This document shows, piece after piece, positions 52,402 through 61,465 of a stretch of DNA of 64,000 bases (the stretch's first letter is position 1; every line of letters starts with the position of its first letter). Made by a program: the position numbers and the translations under genes. The notes beneath the pieces were generated by a model. The model made no database searches, was not told where the DNA came from, and worked only from the letters and a program-made list of their open reading frames with translations. The stretch lies in the NCBI RefSeq assembly GCF_900114065.1, contig NZ_FORS01000008.1:62001-126000 (forward strand), in the 5' to 3' direction. The stretch comes from Stutzerimonas kunmingensis. Lineage in GTDB: Bacteria > Pseudomonadota > Gammaproteobacteria > Pseudomonadales > Pseudomonadaceae.

Positions 52402-53832
52402 TCAGGCCGCGGCGATCACGTCACCGTGGTTTTCCGGCTCGATCAGCGCGCGGTGCAGCGCGGCAATGGCGGCGTCGTAGTCCTCTTCGTTGACCACGCA
52501 CTGCATCTCCACCTGACGGATTGACTGGTGGATCGCCTGGATGCTGATGCCGGCTTCGGCGAGCGCCGCCACGGTCTTGGCCAGGATGCCCTTGACCTTG
52601 AGGTCGGAACCGATCGCCGAGACGATGGCCAGGTTGTGCACCGTGACCTCGGCCGCGGGGTACTTCTCCTCGATCAACTTGGCCGCGCGGTTGATCAGCT
52701 TGCGCGAACCGGAGGCGTAGTAGGTGATGCTGTTGGCATCGGAGTCCTTGTTCACCACGTAGAGCTTGAGCTGCTTGAGCAGCTTGCTGATTTCCATGTC
52801 GTGGCTGATGTCGCCGAGCATGTCCTGGTCGAACACCTCGATGCCGAAGACGTCCTTGCGCCCGGCGATGATTTCCACGCAGGGCTTCTCGCTCTTGTAG
52901 TCCTGGCTGATCAGCGTGCCGCCGTGCTCGGGCTCGAAGGCATTCTTGATGCGCAGCTCGACACCGGCACGGCGCAGGGTCTTGGCCGCGCGCGGGTGGA
53001 TCGCTTCCATGCCGAGGTTCGACAGCTGGTCGGCGACGTCGTAGTTGGTGCGGCCGATGGTCACCACCTTGTCGGCACCGACCAGGTTCGGGTCGGCAGA
53101 AGAGAGGTGGAATTCCTTGTGGATGATCGCTTCATGCGCGCCGGTGGCGGCGGCGATCTGGGCGAAGGTGATCTCGCTGTAGCCACGGTCGTAGGTGTTC
53201 ATCAGGCCTTCGGCGCAATGCGTGTAGCCGGTGGCGACCACCAGTTCGCGGCTCAGGTCGAAGCCGGCGAAATGGCTGGCGATCATCTCCTCGAACGGCA
53301 GCGGCGCTTCCTGCTGCCAGCCGGTGAGGTCGGCCAGACGGGCGTTGACGCCGCGCTGCTTGAGCGCCAGCACCGAGTTGAAGGCGCTATGCGCTTCACC
53401 GAGGGAGGCGAGCATCTCGCGCACCTTCATCAGGTGCTCGGAGAGCTGGAAGTGGCCGTAGGCGCAGAGCTTCTGCAGGCTGTGCATGCACTCGCTGGCG
53501 TCGTCGATGCGCGAATTGATGAACTGGTTGGCGGCGTGCAGCTCGTACTCGGAGCTGAACAGCTCGGCGTTCTTCGCCAGCATGCGCTGACGCACGCCTT
53601 CCAGCGCCTCGCGCCAGGCGCCTTCGCTCTGGGCATCGGCAAAACGCTGGTAGACGCCGGGCTCGCCGGTCTTCTTGTGTTCCAGCAGCAGATTGGTCAT
53701 GCCGCTATAGGCCGAGACGACGAAGACGCGCTGGTACAGCGCTGCGCCTTCCCGGCGGCCGATGAAGATGTTGTCGAGGACTTCCTCGAAGCGGCTCATC
53801 GACGTGCCGCCGATCTTTTCTACGGTATGCAT
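52402..53832 (-). CDS. ask: Ectoine-operon aspartokinase (Ask_ect type)
   Basis: 476 residues. Start at 53832 gives MHTVEKIGGTSMSRFEEVL, the N-terminal kinase motif (KIGGTSM) of aspartokinases; an upstream frame from 53889 is discarded. A C-terminal pair of ACT regulatory domains (IVSAIGSDLKVKGILAK and ISIQAIHQS) follows. The enzyme phosphorylates aspartate, the first step toward the L-2,4-diaminobutyrate used by EctA. An aspartokinase placed inside the ect operon is a specialised form with feedback suited to ectoine synthesis. It lies 153 bp after ectD in the same leftward operon, ended by a strong terminator. Confidence 0.95.
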   Translation of the reverse strand: MHTVEKIGGTSMSRFEEVLDNIFIGRREGAALYQRVFVVSAYSGMTNLLLEHKKTGEPGVYQRFADAQSEGAWREALEGVRQRMLAKNAELFSSEYELHAANQFINSRIDDASECMHSLQKLCAYGHFQLSEHLMKVREMLASLGEAHSAFNSVLALKQRGVNARLADLTGWQQEAPLPFEEMIASHFAGFDLSRELVVATGYTHCAEGLMNTYDRGYSEITFAQIAAATGAHEAIIHKEFHLSSADPNLVGADKVVTIGRTNYDVADQLSNLGMEAIHPRAAKTLRRAGVELRIKNAFEPEHGGTLISQDYKSEKPCVEIIAGRKDVFGIEVFDQDMLGDISHDMEISKLLKQLKLYVVNKDSDANSITYYASGSRKLINRAAKLIEEKYPAAEVTVHNLAIVSAIGSDLKVKGILAKTVAALAEAGISIQAIHQSIRQVEMQCVVNEEDYDAAIAALHRALIEPENHGDVIAAA

Positions 53833-53985
53833 ATTTTTATTGCGTCCGAATCTGGCAGGCCGTTGACGGGCCCGGCGCGGCTGGCGCACCTGTCGATCAA
53901 CGAGCTGAAAGTGAATTCATCCCTGGGCCGTAAGTGATCGGCCAAGCCGGGGGATCGGGCCCGTCATCAGACGCGCCCAATCGCC

Positions 53986-54903
53986 TCAGAGATACTGTTG
54001 CGGCTGAATGTCCAGCGGCTTGAACGTCTCGCGCTCGGCGACGAATGCCGGGCGGGGTTTCTGCTCGCAGAACGGCGGCTGCACGGCATTATCCACGTGG
54101 TTGTAGACGTAGAACAGATTGCTTCGCGCGCTGGGTGTGATGTTGCCGTTGGAGCCGTGCATGGTGTTGCAGTCGAAGAACACCACGCTGCCCGCGGGGC
54201 CGGTGGCGCAGTCGATGCCGAAGCGGCCGGCTAGCTCGCTCAGGCTGTTCTGGTCAGGCACACCGAACTCCTGCTTGCGCAGGGATTTCTCGTAGTGGTT
54301 CTCCGGCGTGGCGCCGACGCAGCGCACGTAGTGCTTGTGTGAGCCAGGCATCAGCATCAGCGGGCCGTTGTGCGGCTCGTTGTCGGTCAACAGAATCGAG
54401 CAGGACAGGCAGCGCATGCGCGGCATGCCGTCCTCGACGTGCCAGGTCTCGAAGTCCGAGTGCCAGTAGAACTCCTTGCCGGTGAAGCCGGGCTTGAAGT
54501 TCATCCGTGACTGATGCACGTACAGATCACCGCCGAGGATGTAACGGGCGATGCCGGCGGTGCGCTCATCGGCGGCCACGCGGGCGAACAGTTCGTTGTC
54601 GCTGTGAATGTCGAACACCGAGCGGACGGCGCCGCTGTCGGGTTCCTTGATGGTCTTGCCGGAGCCGGCGACGGCCGGGTCCTGGCGCATGCGCTCGAGT
54701 TCGGCGCGGAATACCGCCACTTCGTCGGCGCTGAACAGGTTGGGGATGACCAGGTAGCCGTCGCGCTCGAAGCGCTCGATCAGCTCTGCCGCTATCGGCG
54801 CATTCTCCAGGTCGCTGCGGTAGACGACCGGATCCAGGCGTTCCTGCCAGCTGGGCTGGTCTTCCTGGCGCGAGGGATACAGGTCGGCTTGCATAGGGTT
54901 CAC
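53986..54903 (-). CDS. ectD: Ectoine hydroxylase EctD
   Basis: 305 residues from a GTG at 54903, which has AAGGAGGT 5 bases upstream; the ATG at 54894 (302 residues) is 14 bases from that site and is the alternative. Non-haem iron(II)/2-oxoglutarate dioxygenase: the iron ligands are in FYWHSDFETWHVEDGMP (His-x-Asp) and the later His in NTMHGSNGN, with the Arg for 2-oxoglutarate in SARSN. Converts ectoine to 5-hydroxyectoine. It follows ectC with a 60-bp gap. Its presence means this organism can make both compatible solutes. Confidence 0.95.
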   Translation of the reverse strand: MNPMQADLYPSRQEDQPSWQERLDPVVYRSDLENAPIAAELIERFERDGYLVIPNLFSADEVAVFRAELERMRQDPAVAGSGKTIKEPDSGAVRSVFDIHSDNELFARVAADERTAGIARYILGGDLYVHQSRMNFKPGFTGKEFYWHSDFETWHVEDGMPRMRCLSCSILLTDNEPHNGPLMLMPGSHKHYVRCVGATPENHYEKSLRKQEFGVPDQNSLSELAGRFGIDCATGPAGSVVFFDCNTMHGSNGNITPSARSNLFYVYNHVDNAVQPPFCEQKPRPAFVAERETFKPLDIQPQQYL

Positions 54904-54963
54904 GCATACCTCCTTTCTCTTGTGATGGCGGGGCGGCTTCATGGCCGCCCCGGTAAACCGGTA

Positions 54964-55365
54964 TCAGACGGTTTCGGCCTCCAGCGGATAGACGCCGCTC
55001 TCGTCATGTACTTCCTTGCCGTTGAGCGGCGGGTTGAAGACGCAGGCCATCTTCATGTCCTCGCTACCGCCCCGCAGCAGGTGCTCGTCGTGCTTGTCGA
55101 GGATGTACAGCGTGCCGGGTTCGATCTTGTAGATCTTGCCGTCGGCGATGGTCTCGATCTCGCCGTTGCCGCTCATGCAGTACACCGACTCCAGGTGGTT
55201 CTGGTAGTGGATGTGCGTCTCGGTGCCGGCGTAGATGGTGGTTATGTGGAACGAGAAACCCATATTGTCGTCTTTGAGCAACAGACGGGTGCTGTCCCAG
55301 GTGCCGGTCTTGCTGTGGACCTTGCGGTTGGTCTGCTCGCACTCGGCGAGGGTTCTGACGATCAT
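54964..55365 (-). CDS. ectC: L-ectoine synthase EctC
   Basis: 133 residues, a typical single-cupin protein. The family motif region [28 protein letters not shown] carries the Glu, Tyr and His iron ligands (for example His-I-H, and the later [19 protein letters not shown]). It closes the ring of N-acetyl-2,4-diaminobutyrate to ectoine. It lies 10 bp after ectB and 60 bp before ectD on the same strand; RBS region GAGGTATTTGCA for its ATG. Confidence 0.98.
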   Translation of the reverse strand: MIVRTLAECEQTNRKVHSKTGTWDSTRLLLKDDNMGFSFHITTIYAGTETHIHYQNHLESVYCMSGNGEIETIADGKIYKIEPGTLYILDKHDEHLLRGGSEDMKMACVFNPPLNGKEVHDESGVYPLEAETV

Positions 55366-55375
55366 TGCAAATACC

Positions 55376-56653
55376 TCAGGAAGCTTGGTTTTCGGTCTGC
55401 TCGCTCATCACGGCGGCGAAGGCCTTGTCGAGGATGGCGAGTGCGCGGTCGATCTGCTCTTCGCTGATGATCAGCGGGCAGAGACACTTGACCACTTCGC
55501 TGTGGGCGCCGCTGGTTTCGATCACCAGGCCGTTCTCGAAGGCGTGACGGCAGACGGCGGAGGCGATATCGCCATCCGGGCAGCTGATGCCGATCATCAT
55601 CCCGCGGCCTTTGAGGAACAGCGAATCCGGGCCGTGGCGGCGGACGATGCGCTGCATGCCGTCGGCGATGCGCTTGCCTTTGGCCTTCACGCTGTTGGCG
55701 AACTCGTCGTTCTGCCAGAAGTGCTCGACGGCTGCGGCAGCAGTGACGAACGCATGGTTGTTACCGCGGAAGGTGCCGTTGTGCTCGCCCGGCTTCCACT
55801 GGTCCAGCTCCTGGCGCAGCAACACCATGGCGAATGGCAGGCCATAGCCGGACAGCGACTTGGACAGGGTCACGATGTCCGGATGGATGCCCATTTCCTC
55901 GAAGCTGAAGAAGGTCCCGGTGCGGCCGCAACCGGCCTGGATGTCATCGACGATCAGCAGCATCTCGTGCTTGCGGCAGAGCTTCTCGAGCTTGCGCATC
56001 CACTCGGTCGACGCGGTGTTCAGTCCGCCTTCACCCTGCACCACCTCGACGATCACCGCGGCGGGCTTGTCGATGCCGCTGGAGGGGTCGGAGAGCAACT
56101 TGTCCATCATGCCGATGGTGTTGGTCTTGTCGCCGAAGTAGTTGGCGTACGGCATGCGGCTGACATCGGTGAGGCTGATGCCGGAGCCGCCGCGGTGATG
56201 CTGGTTGCCGGTCGCGGCCAGCGCGCCGATGCTGCAGCCGTGGAAGCCGTTGGTGAAGCTGATGATGTTGTTGCGCCCGGTGACCTTGCGCGCCAGCTTC
56301 ATCGCCGCTTCGACCGCGTTGGTACCGGTCGGGCCGGTGAACTGCATGCGGTAGTCGCCCATGCCGCGCGGTTCGAGGATCAGGCGGTTGAAGGTTTCGA
56401 GGAAACGCTCCTTGGCTGCGGTGTACATGTCCAGGCCATGGGTGATGCCGTCGTTCTGGATGTACTCGAGTAGCGCCTTCTTGAGTACCGGGTGGTTGTG
56501 CCCGTAGTTGAGCGTGCCGGCACCGGCGAGGAAGTCGATGTAACGCTTGCCGTCCTGCGTGACCAGTTCGGCACCCTGGGCCTGGTTGAAGACCACGGGG
56601 AAGGAACGGCAGTAGCTACGGACCTTGGATTCGTTCAGTTCAAAAGTTTTCAT
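55376..56653 (-). CDS. ectB: Diaminobutyrate-2-oxoglutarate aminotransferase EctB
   Basis: 425 residues of the class III PLP aminotransferase fold. The PLP lysine lies in [18 protein letters not shown], the Asp in [13 protein letters not shown], and the substrate region includes [14 protein letters not shown]. It transfers an amino group from glutamate to aspartate semialdehyde, giving L-2,4-diaminobutyrate for EctA. Its start overlaps the ectA stop by 4 bp and ectC starts 10 bp after its stop, so the three are tightly linked. Confidence 0.98.
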   Translation of the reverse strand: MKTFELNESKVRSYCRSFPVVFNQAQGAELVTQDGKRYIDFLAGAGTLNYGHNHPVLKKALLEYIQNDGITHGLDMYTAAKERFLETFNRLILEPRGMGDYRMQFTGPTGTNAVEAAMKLARKVTGRNNIISFTNGFHGCSIGALAATGNQHHRGGSGISLTDVSRMPYANYFGDKTNTIGMMDKLLSDPSSGIDKPAAVIVEVVQGEGGLNTASTEWMRKLEKLCRKHEMLLIVDDIQAGCGRTGTFFSFEEMGIHPDIVTLSKSLSGYGLPFAMVLLRQELDQWKPGEHNGTFRGNNHAFVTAAAAVEHFWQNDEFANSVKAKGKRIADGMQRIVRRHGPDSLFLKGRGMMIGISCPDGDIASAVCRHAFENGLVIETSGAHSEVVKCLCPLIISEEQIDRALAILDKAFAAVMSEQTENQAS

Positions 56654-57231
56654 GCGTGCTCCTTGAGCTCTTCTTCTAGATGGGAAACGGTGAACGGGCC
56701 GGCGCGGTAGAGCACCTCGTCCTCGTGCTGACCGCCAAAGTGCGCGGCGCGGGAGAACAGCGTGCGCGTGGTGCAGTCGGCACCCAGCCGATCGAATGCC
56801 CGCTTGAACAGTGCCTGCGACGCCGCGTTGTCCGGGGAAATGGTGGTTTCCATGAAGCGCACGTCGTGCTCACGGGCCACACGGGCCGTCAGCGCCAGCA
56901 GCATGCGCAGGGCCAGGCCCTGACCGCGCATCGAACTATCGACGGCGACCTGCCAGACGAACAGGGTGTCCGGGCGGGCAGGGGGGCGGTAACCCGAGAT
57001 GAAACCAACCAGTTCGCCCTGGGCGTTCTCTGCGGCGATGGCGGTGTCGGCGAAATCGGAGCACTGCAGCAGGTTGCAGTAGACCGAATTGGTATCGAGG
57101 GGCTGGCAGCGAGCCACCAGCTGATGCAGGTTGTAACCGTCGCCGTCGGTTGGGCGACGGAGCACTACGGTAGGGAAACTCAAAACAATGCCTTTGGGGT
57201 TGTTGATTGAATTCCTTTTTAGGGTAGGCAT
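56650..57231 (-). CDS. ectA: L-2,4-diaminobutyrate acetyltransferase EctA
   Basis: 193 residues from the ATG at 57231. GNAT acetyltransferase with [15 protein letters not shown] at the core N-terminus and the acetyl-CoA loop [18 protein letters not shown]. It acetylates diaminobutyrate, the step after EctB. The first ATG lies inside a candidate promoter spacer (TTGAGA to TACCCT), so the real start may be the TTG at 57183 (AAAGG about 7 bases upstream), giving 177 residues and removing a poorly conserved 16-residue leader. Known EctA proteins vary at the N-terminus, so both are possible. First gene of ectABCD-ask. Confidence 0.95.
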   Translation of the reverse strand: MPTLKRNSINNPKGIVLSFPTVVLRRPTDGDGYNLHQLVARCQPLDTNSVYCNLLQCSDFADTAIAAENAQGELVGFISGYRPPARPDTLFVWQVAVDSSMRGQGLALRMLLALTARVAREHDVRFMETTISPDNAASQALFKRAFDRLGADCTTRTLFSRAAHFGGQHEDEVLYRAGPFTVSHLEEELKEHA

Positions 57232-57250
57232 ATCCGGAGAAGTTTCTCAA
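57221..57250 (-). promoter_or_regulatory. Candidate ect promoter overlapping the first ectA ATG
   Basis: On the minus strand TTGAGA (57250-57245), an 18-bp spacer, then TACCCT (57226-57221). The GC-rich, deviating -10 resembles osmotically controlled sigma-70 promoters, and from memory a TTGAGA/TACCCT promoter was described for the P. stutzeri ect operon. It places the ATG at 57231 upstream of the likely transcription start (about 57214). Confidence 0.6.
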
Positions 57251-57253
57251 CCC

Positions 57254-57276
57254 GAACTTCTGAATATGCGAAGTTC
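57254..57276. promoter_or_regulatory. Perfect inverted repeat GAACTTC-N9-GAAGTTC upstream of ectA
   Basis: Seven-bp arms with a 9-bp spacer, directly upstream of the candidate -35 box. Dyads at this distance are often regulator-binding sites. The half-site GAAGTT also occurs several more times between 57240 and 57780. No EctR-type regulator gene is in the window. Confidence 0.45.
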
Positions 57277-57795
57277 TGGGCGCTGCATATATCGCTCGAT
57301 CCCGCGTAATTACGGCGATTGCGCCGTGGATGTTTCAGTCTGTTTCATTTCGCCAGGCTGGCGGTGAAGGCTGATAGTTACGGGGGAAGTTTCGGGAGTG
57401 TCGCGAGAAGTTCGATGGCGGTGGTGCGCAGAAGTTCGCCTTGAGTGGCCATGGCGTAGCTGCAAGCGGCATGAATGCTGGCTTTGCTGTGGTTGATCGA
57501 TGCCCGAATCGTTCGCCATGCACGCGCTGTTGAGCATGGCGTGCTGCGGATAAGTGTGCGGGGAAGAATCAGGCTGAGAATCGACGCGGAAATAGCACTA
57601 AATGGCGGCGTGAACTACCGATAATATTTCGCTGATGTGACGTCTGTATGTCGGCGCGATATGGCCACGGCCGAGCTAGTTGCTCGGCGTAGTTGTGGTG
57701 GTCGCGATCGATGATTTCAGAAAGTCTGCCGATCCGCTCTATCTCGCGTTATGCGGGGGCTGTGGCGAAGTTGTCGGAAGTTGTGCCAGGCAACT
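57277..57795. other. Non-coding region between ectA and zwf
   Basis: About 520 bp without a convincing gene. Short open frames on the minus strand lack ribosome sites. The region is fairly AT-rich, contains several AGAAGTTC/GAAGTT sequences (about 57387, 57404, 57431, 57767), and could hold further ect control sites. Nothing else is supported. Confidence 0.45.
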
Positions 57796-59238
57796 TCATT
57801 GCCACCAGCGATGGCCCTGGCGTTCGATGAATTGATGGGCCTGTTCCGGGCCGTCTTCGCCGGCCGGATAGGGGCGCGGCTTGCGGTAGTAGCTGTGCCA
57901 GCCGCGCAGGATCGGATCGACCCAGTTCCAGGCCGCCTCGACCTCGTCACGGCGCATGAACAGCGTGGAGTCGCCTTCGATCACATCCAGCAGCAGCCGC
58001 TCGTAGGCTTCCCAGCGACGGGTGCTGCTGAAGGCGTGCGCCAGGTTCAGATCCAGCTCCACCGGTTCCAGCTGCATGCCCTTGCCCGGTGCTTTGGCCA
58101 TCAGCTGCAGGCTGATGCTTTCTTCCGGCTGCAGGCTGATCACCAGGCGGTTCACTTCACCCTTGCTGAACAGCAGGTGCGGCACCTGTTTGAAGGTGAT
58201 GATGATCTCCGAGCGCTTGCGCGCCATGCGCTTGCCGGTGCGCAGGTAGAAGGGCACGCCAGCCCAGCGCCAGTTGTCGATCTCGGCCTTTACCGCGACG
58301 AAGGTTTCGGTGTCGCTGTCGTTGTCGATGTTCGGCTCGAAGTAGTAGGCCTGCACGTCGTGGCCACCGATGCGGCCGGCGCCGTATTGGCCGCGCACGG
58401 TCTTGTCCAGCACGTCGTTGCCGGTGATCGGCTTCAGCGCCTCGAGCACCTTCACCTTCTCGCCGCGGATGTGCTTGGCATCGAAACGCACCGGCGCCTC
58501 CATTGCCACCAGGCAGAGCAGCTGCAGGAGGTGGTTCTGCAGCATGTCGCGCATCGCGCCGGCGTTGTCGTAGTAGCCGCCGCGGTTCTCCACGCCGAGG
58601 GTTTCGGCGACGGTGATCTGCACATGGTCGATATGCCCGGAGCGCCAGATCGGCTCGAACAGCGCGTTGGCGAAGCGCAGCGCCATGAGGTTCTGCACCG
58701 TTTCCTTGCCCAGGTAGTGATCGATCCGGTAGATCCGCGACTCAGGGAACACGGCGCCGATCGATTCGTTGATTTCCAGCGCCGAGTCCAGCGAATGGCC
58801 GATCGGCTTTTCCAGCACGATGCGCGCATCGTCACCGGCCAGCCCGGCGCTTTCGAGATTGGCGGCGATGGGTTCGAACAGGTCCGGCGCGGTCGCCAGG
58901 TAATACACCCGCACACGGCCGTCGGCCTGGCCGAGGTGATGGGCAAGGCGCACGTAGTCGCCGCGCTGTGAGGCATCCATGGCGAAGTAGTCCAGACGCT
59001 GGGCAAAGGCCTGCCAGGTGTCAGGGCTGAAGTCGCTGCGGGCGACCTGCGCGCGGCAATGCCGCTCGGCCAGGGCCAGGTAGCCGTCGCGGTCGAGCTT
59101 TTTTCGCGCCAGGGCGAGTATCCGTACGTCGGCGTGCAGGCGTCCGTCACGGTGCAGGTGGTAGAGCGCCGGAAGCAGTTTGTGCAGCGTCAGGTCACCG
59201 GTCCCGCCGAACACGAGCATGTCACAGGATATCGACAT
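57796..59238 (-). CDS. zwf: Glucose-6-phosphate 1-dehydrogenase Zwf
   Basis: 480 residues, ATG at 59238. NADP-binding N-terminus VFGGTGDLTLHKLLPALYHL, the active-site signature RIDHYLGKETVQN with the catalytic His-Tyr, and PFYLRTGKRM for substrate phosphate binding. It makes 6-phosphogluconolactone, entry to the Entner-Doudoroff and pentose phosphate paths, giving NADPH. Pseudomonads have two or three zwf genes; this one is beside the pyc cluster rather than beside edd/glk. Divergent from a HexR-like regulator across a 140-bp gap that contains a HexR-type palindrome. Confidence 0.95.
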   Translation of the reverse strand: MSISCDMLVFGGTGDLTLHKLLPALYHLHRDGRLHADVRILALARKKLDRDGYLALAERHCRAQVARSDFSPDTWQAFAQRLDYFAMDASQRGDYVRLAHHLGQADGRVRVYYLATAPDLFEPIAANLESAGLAGDDARIVLEKPIGHSLDSALEINESIGAVFPESRIYRIDHYLGKETVQNLMALRFANALFEPIWRSGHIDHVQITVAETLGVENRGGYYDNAGAMRDMLQNHLLQLLCLVAMEAPVRFDAKHIRGEKVKVLEALKPITGNDVLDKTVRGQYGAGRIGGHDVQAYYFEPNIDNDSDTETFVAVKAEIDNWRWAGVPFYLRTGKRMARKRSEIIITFKQVPHLLFSKGEVNRLVISLQPEESISLQLMAKAPGKGMQLEPVELDLNLAHAFSSTRRWEAYERLLLDVIEGDSTLFMRRDEVEAAWNWVDPILRGWHSYYRKPRPYPAGEDGPEQAHQFIERQGHRWWQ

Positions 59239-59280
59239 CGATTCTCTCCCAGGGCCAAAAAATGGGCGTCGTGGCGAGGC

Positions 59281-59296
59281 TTGTAGTATAACTACC
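59281..59296. promoter_or_regulatory. HexR-type operator
   Basis: TTGTAGTATAACTACC, a close match to the HexR consensus TGTARTWWWACTACA (only the last base pair or two differ), located 43 bp upstream of the zwf start and 85 bp upstream of the RpiR-type regulator. A second ACTACAA half-site follows at about 59302-59308. HexR-family regulators repress zwf and respond to 2-keto-3-deoxy-6-phosphogluconate. Confidence 0.75.
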
Positions 59297-59380
59297 GCCC
59301 CACTACAACCCGCTGACGGCTGAGCGGCGCCGATCGCGCCCGAGCAAAGCCATCAGACGAGAGCATAGCGAGTCCGGAAC

Positions 59381-60247
59381 GTGAATCTGCTGCAGCACAT
59401 CGCCCAATCCAGAAGCCTGCTACGGAAGTCGGAGCTGAAAGTGGCCGACCATGTCCTGCTCGATCCGGCGTCGGTGATGCACAGCTCCATGGCCGACCTG
59501 GCCCACGTGGTCGGCGTCAGCGAACCCACCATCGTGCGCTTCTGCCGCGCCATCGGTTGCCTGGGTTTTCAGGATCTCAAGCTCAAACTGGCGCAGAGCC
59601 TGGCGGCTGGCGCCAGCTTCGGTCAGTTCGCTATCAGCGAGAACGATTCGGTGGCCGACTTCGCCTTGAAGATCTTCGACACCACGCTGCACACGCTGAT
59701 GGAAGTGCGCGAGCGGCTCGACCCCGAAGCGCTGCAGCGCGCCATCGCTGCCATGGCTAAGGCCGAGCGCGTGGAGTTCTACGGTTTCGGCGCATCCGGC
59801 GCGGTGGCCACCGACGCCCAGCACAAGTTCTTCCGTCTGCTGCTGTCAGCTGCCGCCTATTCCGATCCGCACATGCAGGCCATGTCGGCGGTGACGCTCA
59901 AGCCTACCGACGTGGCGATCTGCATCTCGCAGTCCGGTCGCTCGAAGGATCTGCTGATCACCGCCAACGTGGTGCGTGAATCCGGCGCGACGCTCATCAC
60001 CCTGTGCCCGAGCCAGACGCCGCTGGCCGAGCTGGCCACCATCAACCTGGCAATCGACGTACAGGAAGACACCGAGATCTACACCCCGCTGACCTCGCGT
60101 ATCGCTCACTTGGTAGTGATCGACGTGCTGGCGATGGGTGTTGCCATGGCGCGCGGACCGAGTCTGGTCAATCACCTCAAGAGCGTGAAGCGCAGCCTGC
60201 GCAGCCTTCGCCTGTCGCCGCAGAAGGTCAAGACGCACGACGACTGA
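59381..60247 (+). CDS. HexR-like RpiR family transcriptional regulator (GTG start)
   Basis: 288 residues from a GTG at 59381. The N-terminal HTH (SMADLAHVVGVSEPTIVRFCRAIGCLGF) is the RpiR type, followed by a SIS sugar-phosphate isomerase-like domain (VEFYGFGASGAVATDAQHKF, CISQSGRSKDLLITAN). The body closely resembles HexR, including TLCPSQTPLAELATINLAID and TDIY/TEIY-PLTSRIAHL. It probably binds the palindrome at 59281 and controls zwf and itself. In P. aeruginosa a similar pair sits next to pycR-pycA-pycB, as here. It is probably not the edd-linked HexR paralog but a relative. Confidence 0.85.
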   Translation: MNLLQHIAQSRSLLRKSELKVADHVLLDPASVMHSSMADLAHVVGVSEPTIVRFCRAIGCLGFQDLKLKLAQSLAAGASFGQFAISENDSVADFALKIFDTTLHTLMEVRERLDPEALQRAIAAMAKAERVEFYGFGASGAVATDAQHKFFRLLLSAAAYSDPHMQAMSAVTLKPTDVAICISQSGRSKDLLITANVVRESGATLITLCPSQTPLAELATINLAIDVQEDTEIYTPLTSRIAHLVVIDVLAMGVAMARGPSLVNHLKSVKRSLRSLRLSPQKVKTHDD

Positions 60248-60348
60248 GGCGCCGCTGCACCTTCACGGTCGCGTAATCGCCCTGACTTCAGTTTGTCATC
60301 CATGACGTCGATGCTGATCTCTCCTTACCTGTTCTGGGAGATCGCTTC

Positions 60349-60561
60349 ATGCTCCGGCACACCGACGATAGCAGCCAGCTCGACAGCAAGTCCCGTCGCA
60401 AACAGCAGGATGAGCGGCGCATGCGTTTTCGCCGCGCCATCGAAAGCTATACCGAGCAGCGTCAGCTGCATGCCGAGCTGAACGACTACGCCGATGCGCT
60501 GGTGATCAGCTCGCTGCGCTCGTCGTCGGCGAGCCGGCGAAGCGCTCCGCCAGCGCACTGA
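60349..60561 (+). CDS. Small charged protein, convergent with the LysR gene
   Basis: 70 residues from the ATG at 60349; GGGAG lies about 7 bases upstream. Arg-, Gln- and Glu-rich (SRRKQQDERRMRFRRAIESY) with a helical middle, no membrane segment. Its 3' end overlaps the 3' end of the LysR gene (60506-60561). Small proteins in this place exist in other pseudomonads, but I cannot name the family. The regular helix and ribosome site favour a real gene. Confidence 0.5.
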   Translation: MLRHTDDSSQLDSKSRRKQQDERRMRFRRAIESYTEQRQLHAELNDYADALVISSLRSSSASRRSAPPAH

Positions 60562-61465
60562 TCTGCGCGCGCTCTTCACGGAGGAAGGCGAAGAACGCCT
60601 GGGCCACCGGACTCAGGCGCTTGCCGCGCGAATGCACCACGCACCAGCTGCGATATAGCGGCAATTCCTCGACCGGCAGCTCGCGTAGCAGCCCGTTGGC
60701 CAGCTCCAGATGCACCGCATGGCGTGGCAGCAGTGCCAGGCCGAGCCCGGCCACCACGCATTCGCGCAGCGCATCCAGCGAGGCGACCTGGATGGTCTGG
60801 GCGAAATGCGCGCGCTTCTGGCGCAGGTAGTCCTCGCCGGCCCGTCGCGTGCCCGAGCCGGGCTCCCGCACCAGCAGGGGATAGTCCGTGAGGTCCTGCA
60901 GGGACAACGTGGCGGCGTTGCACAGCGGATGGTCGGGTGGCGCCACGGCGATGATCGGGTTGTTCAGGAAGGGCATGAACTCCAGGTCCATGTCGGTAGG
61001 CACCTGAGACATGATCAGCAGGTCGTCACGGCTCACCGACAGGCGCTTGACCGCCTGGGCATGGTTGACCACCACCAGTTGCAGGCTGACCTCAGGGTGC
61101 AGGCGCTTGAAGGCGGCGAACAGGTGCGGCGTGACGTACTTGGCGCTGGATTCAACCGCCAGGTTGAGCTGGCCCTGCAGCGAGCCCTGCAGATCCGAGA
61201 GCTGCATGTCGAGGCTGTCCAGGCGACCGAAGATGTCGGTACTGGCGCGCTGCAGCGCTTCGGCCGCATCGGTCAGGTAGAGCTTCTTGCCGAGGTACTC
61301 GAAAAGCGGTTGACCGACCAGTTGCTCAAGCTGCCGAATCTGCAAACTGACGGCGGGCTGGGTCAGTGCCATTTCCTCCGCCGCACGGCTATACGAGTGC
61401 GTTTCGCACACTGCTCGAAATACCTGAAGCTGGCGCAATGTCATGCGCATCAACGATTTTCGCAT
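60506..61465 (-). CDS. LysR family regulator adjacent to pyruvate carboxylase genes
   Basis: 319 residues from the ATG at 61465 (GGAGA 5 bases upstream); a GTG at 61468 is an alternative. N-terminal winged HTH (LRQLQVFRAVCETHSYSRAAEEMALTQ; helix-turn-helix from about residue 10 to 55), and the substrate-binding domain with LNNPIIAVAPPDHPL and REPGSGTRR motifs. Reads away from pycA across a ~240-bp region, the usual layout for a LysR gene controlling a divergent target. By synteny it is the PycR type, expected to regulate pycA and possibly virulence-related metabolism in relatives. Confidence 0.9.
   Translation of the reverse strand: MRKSLMRMTLRQLQVFRAVCETHSYSRAAEEMALTQPAVSLQIRQLEQLVGQPLFEYLGKKLYLTDAAEALQRASTDIFGRLDSLDMQLSDLQGSLQGQLNLAVESSAKYVTPHLFAAFKRLHPEVSLQLVVVNHAQAVKRLSVSRDDLLIMSQVPTDMDLEFMPFLNNPIIAVAPPDHPLCNAATLSLQDLTDYPLLVREPGSGTRRAGEDYLRQKRAHFAQTIQVASLDALRECVVAGLGLALLPRHAVHLELANGLLRELPVEELPLYRSWCVVHSRGKRLSPVAQAFFAFLREERAQISALAERFAGSPTTSAAS

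Noticed and set aside
52528..53937. A 469-residue plus-strand frame over the ectoine aspartokinase.
   Set aside because: Antisense shadow of a well-conserved enzyme.
57751..58971. A 406-residue plus-strand frame over zwf.
   Set aside because: Antisense to a clear glucose-6-phosphate dehydrogenase; no motif.
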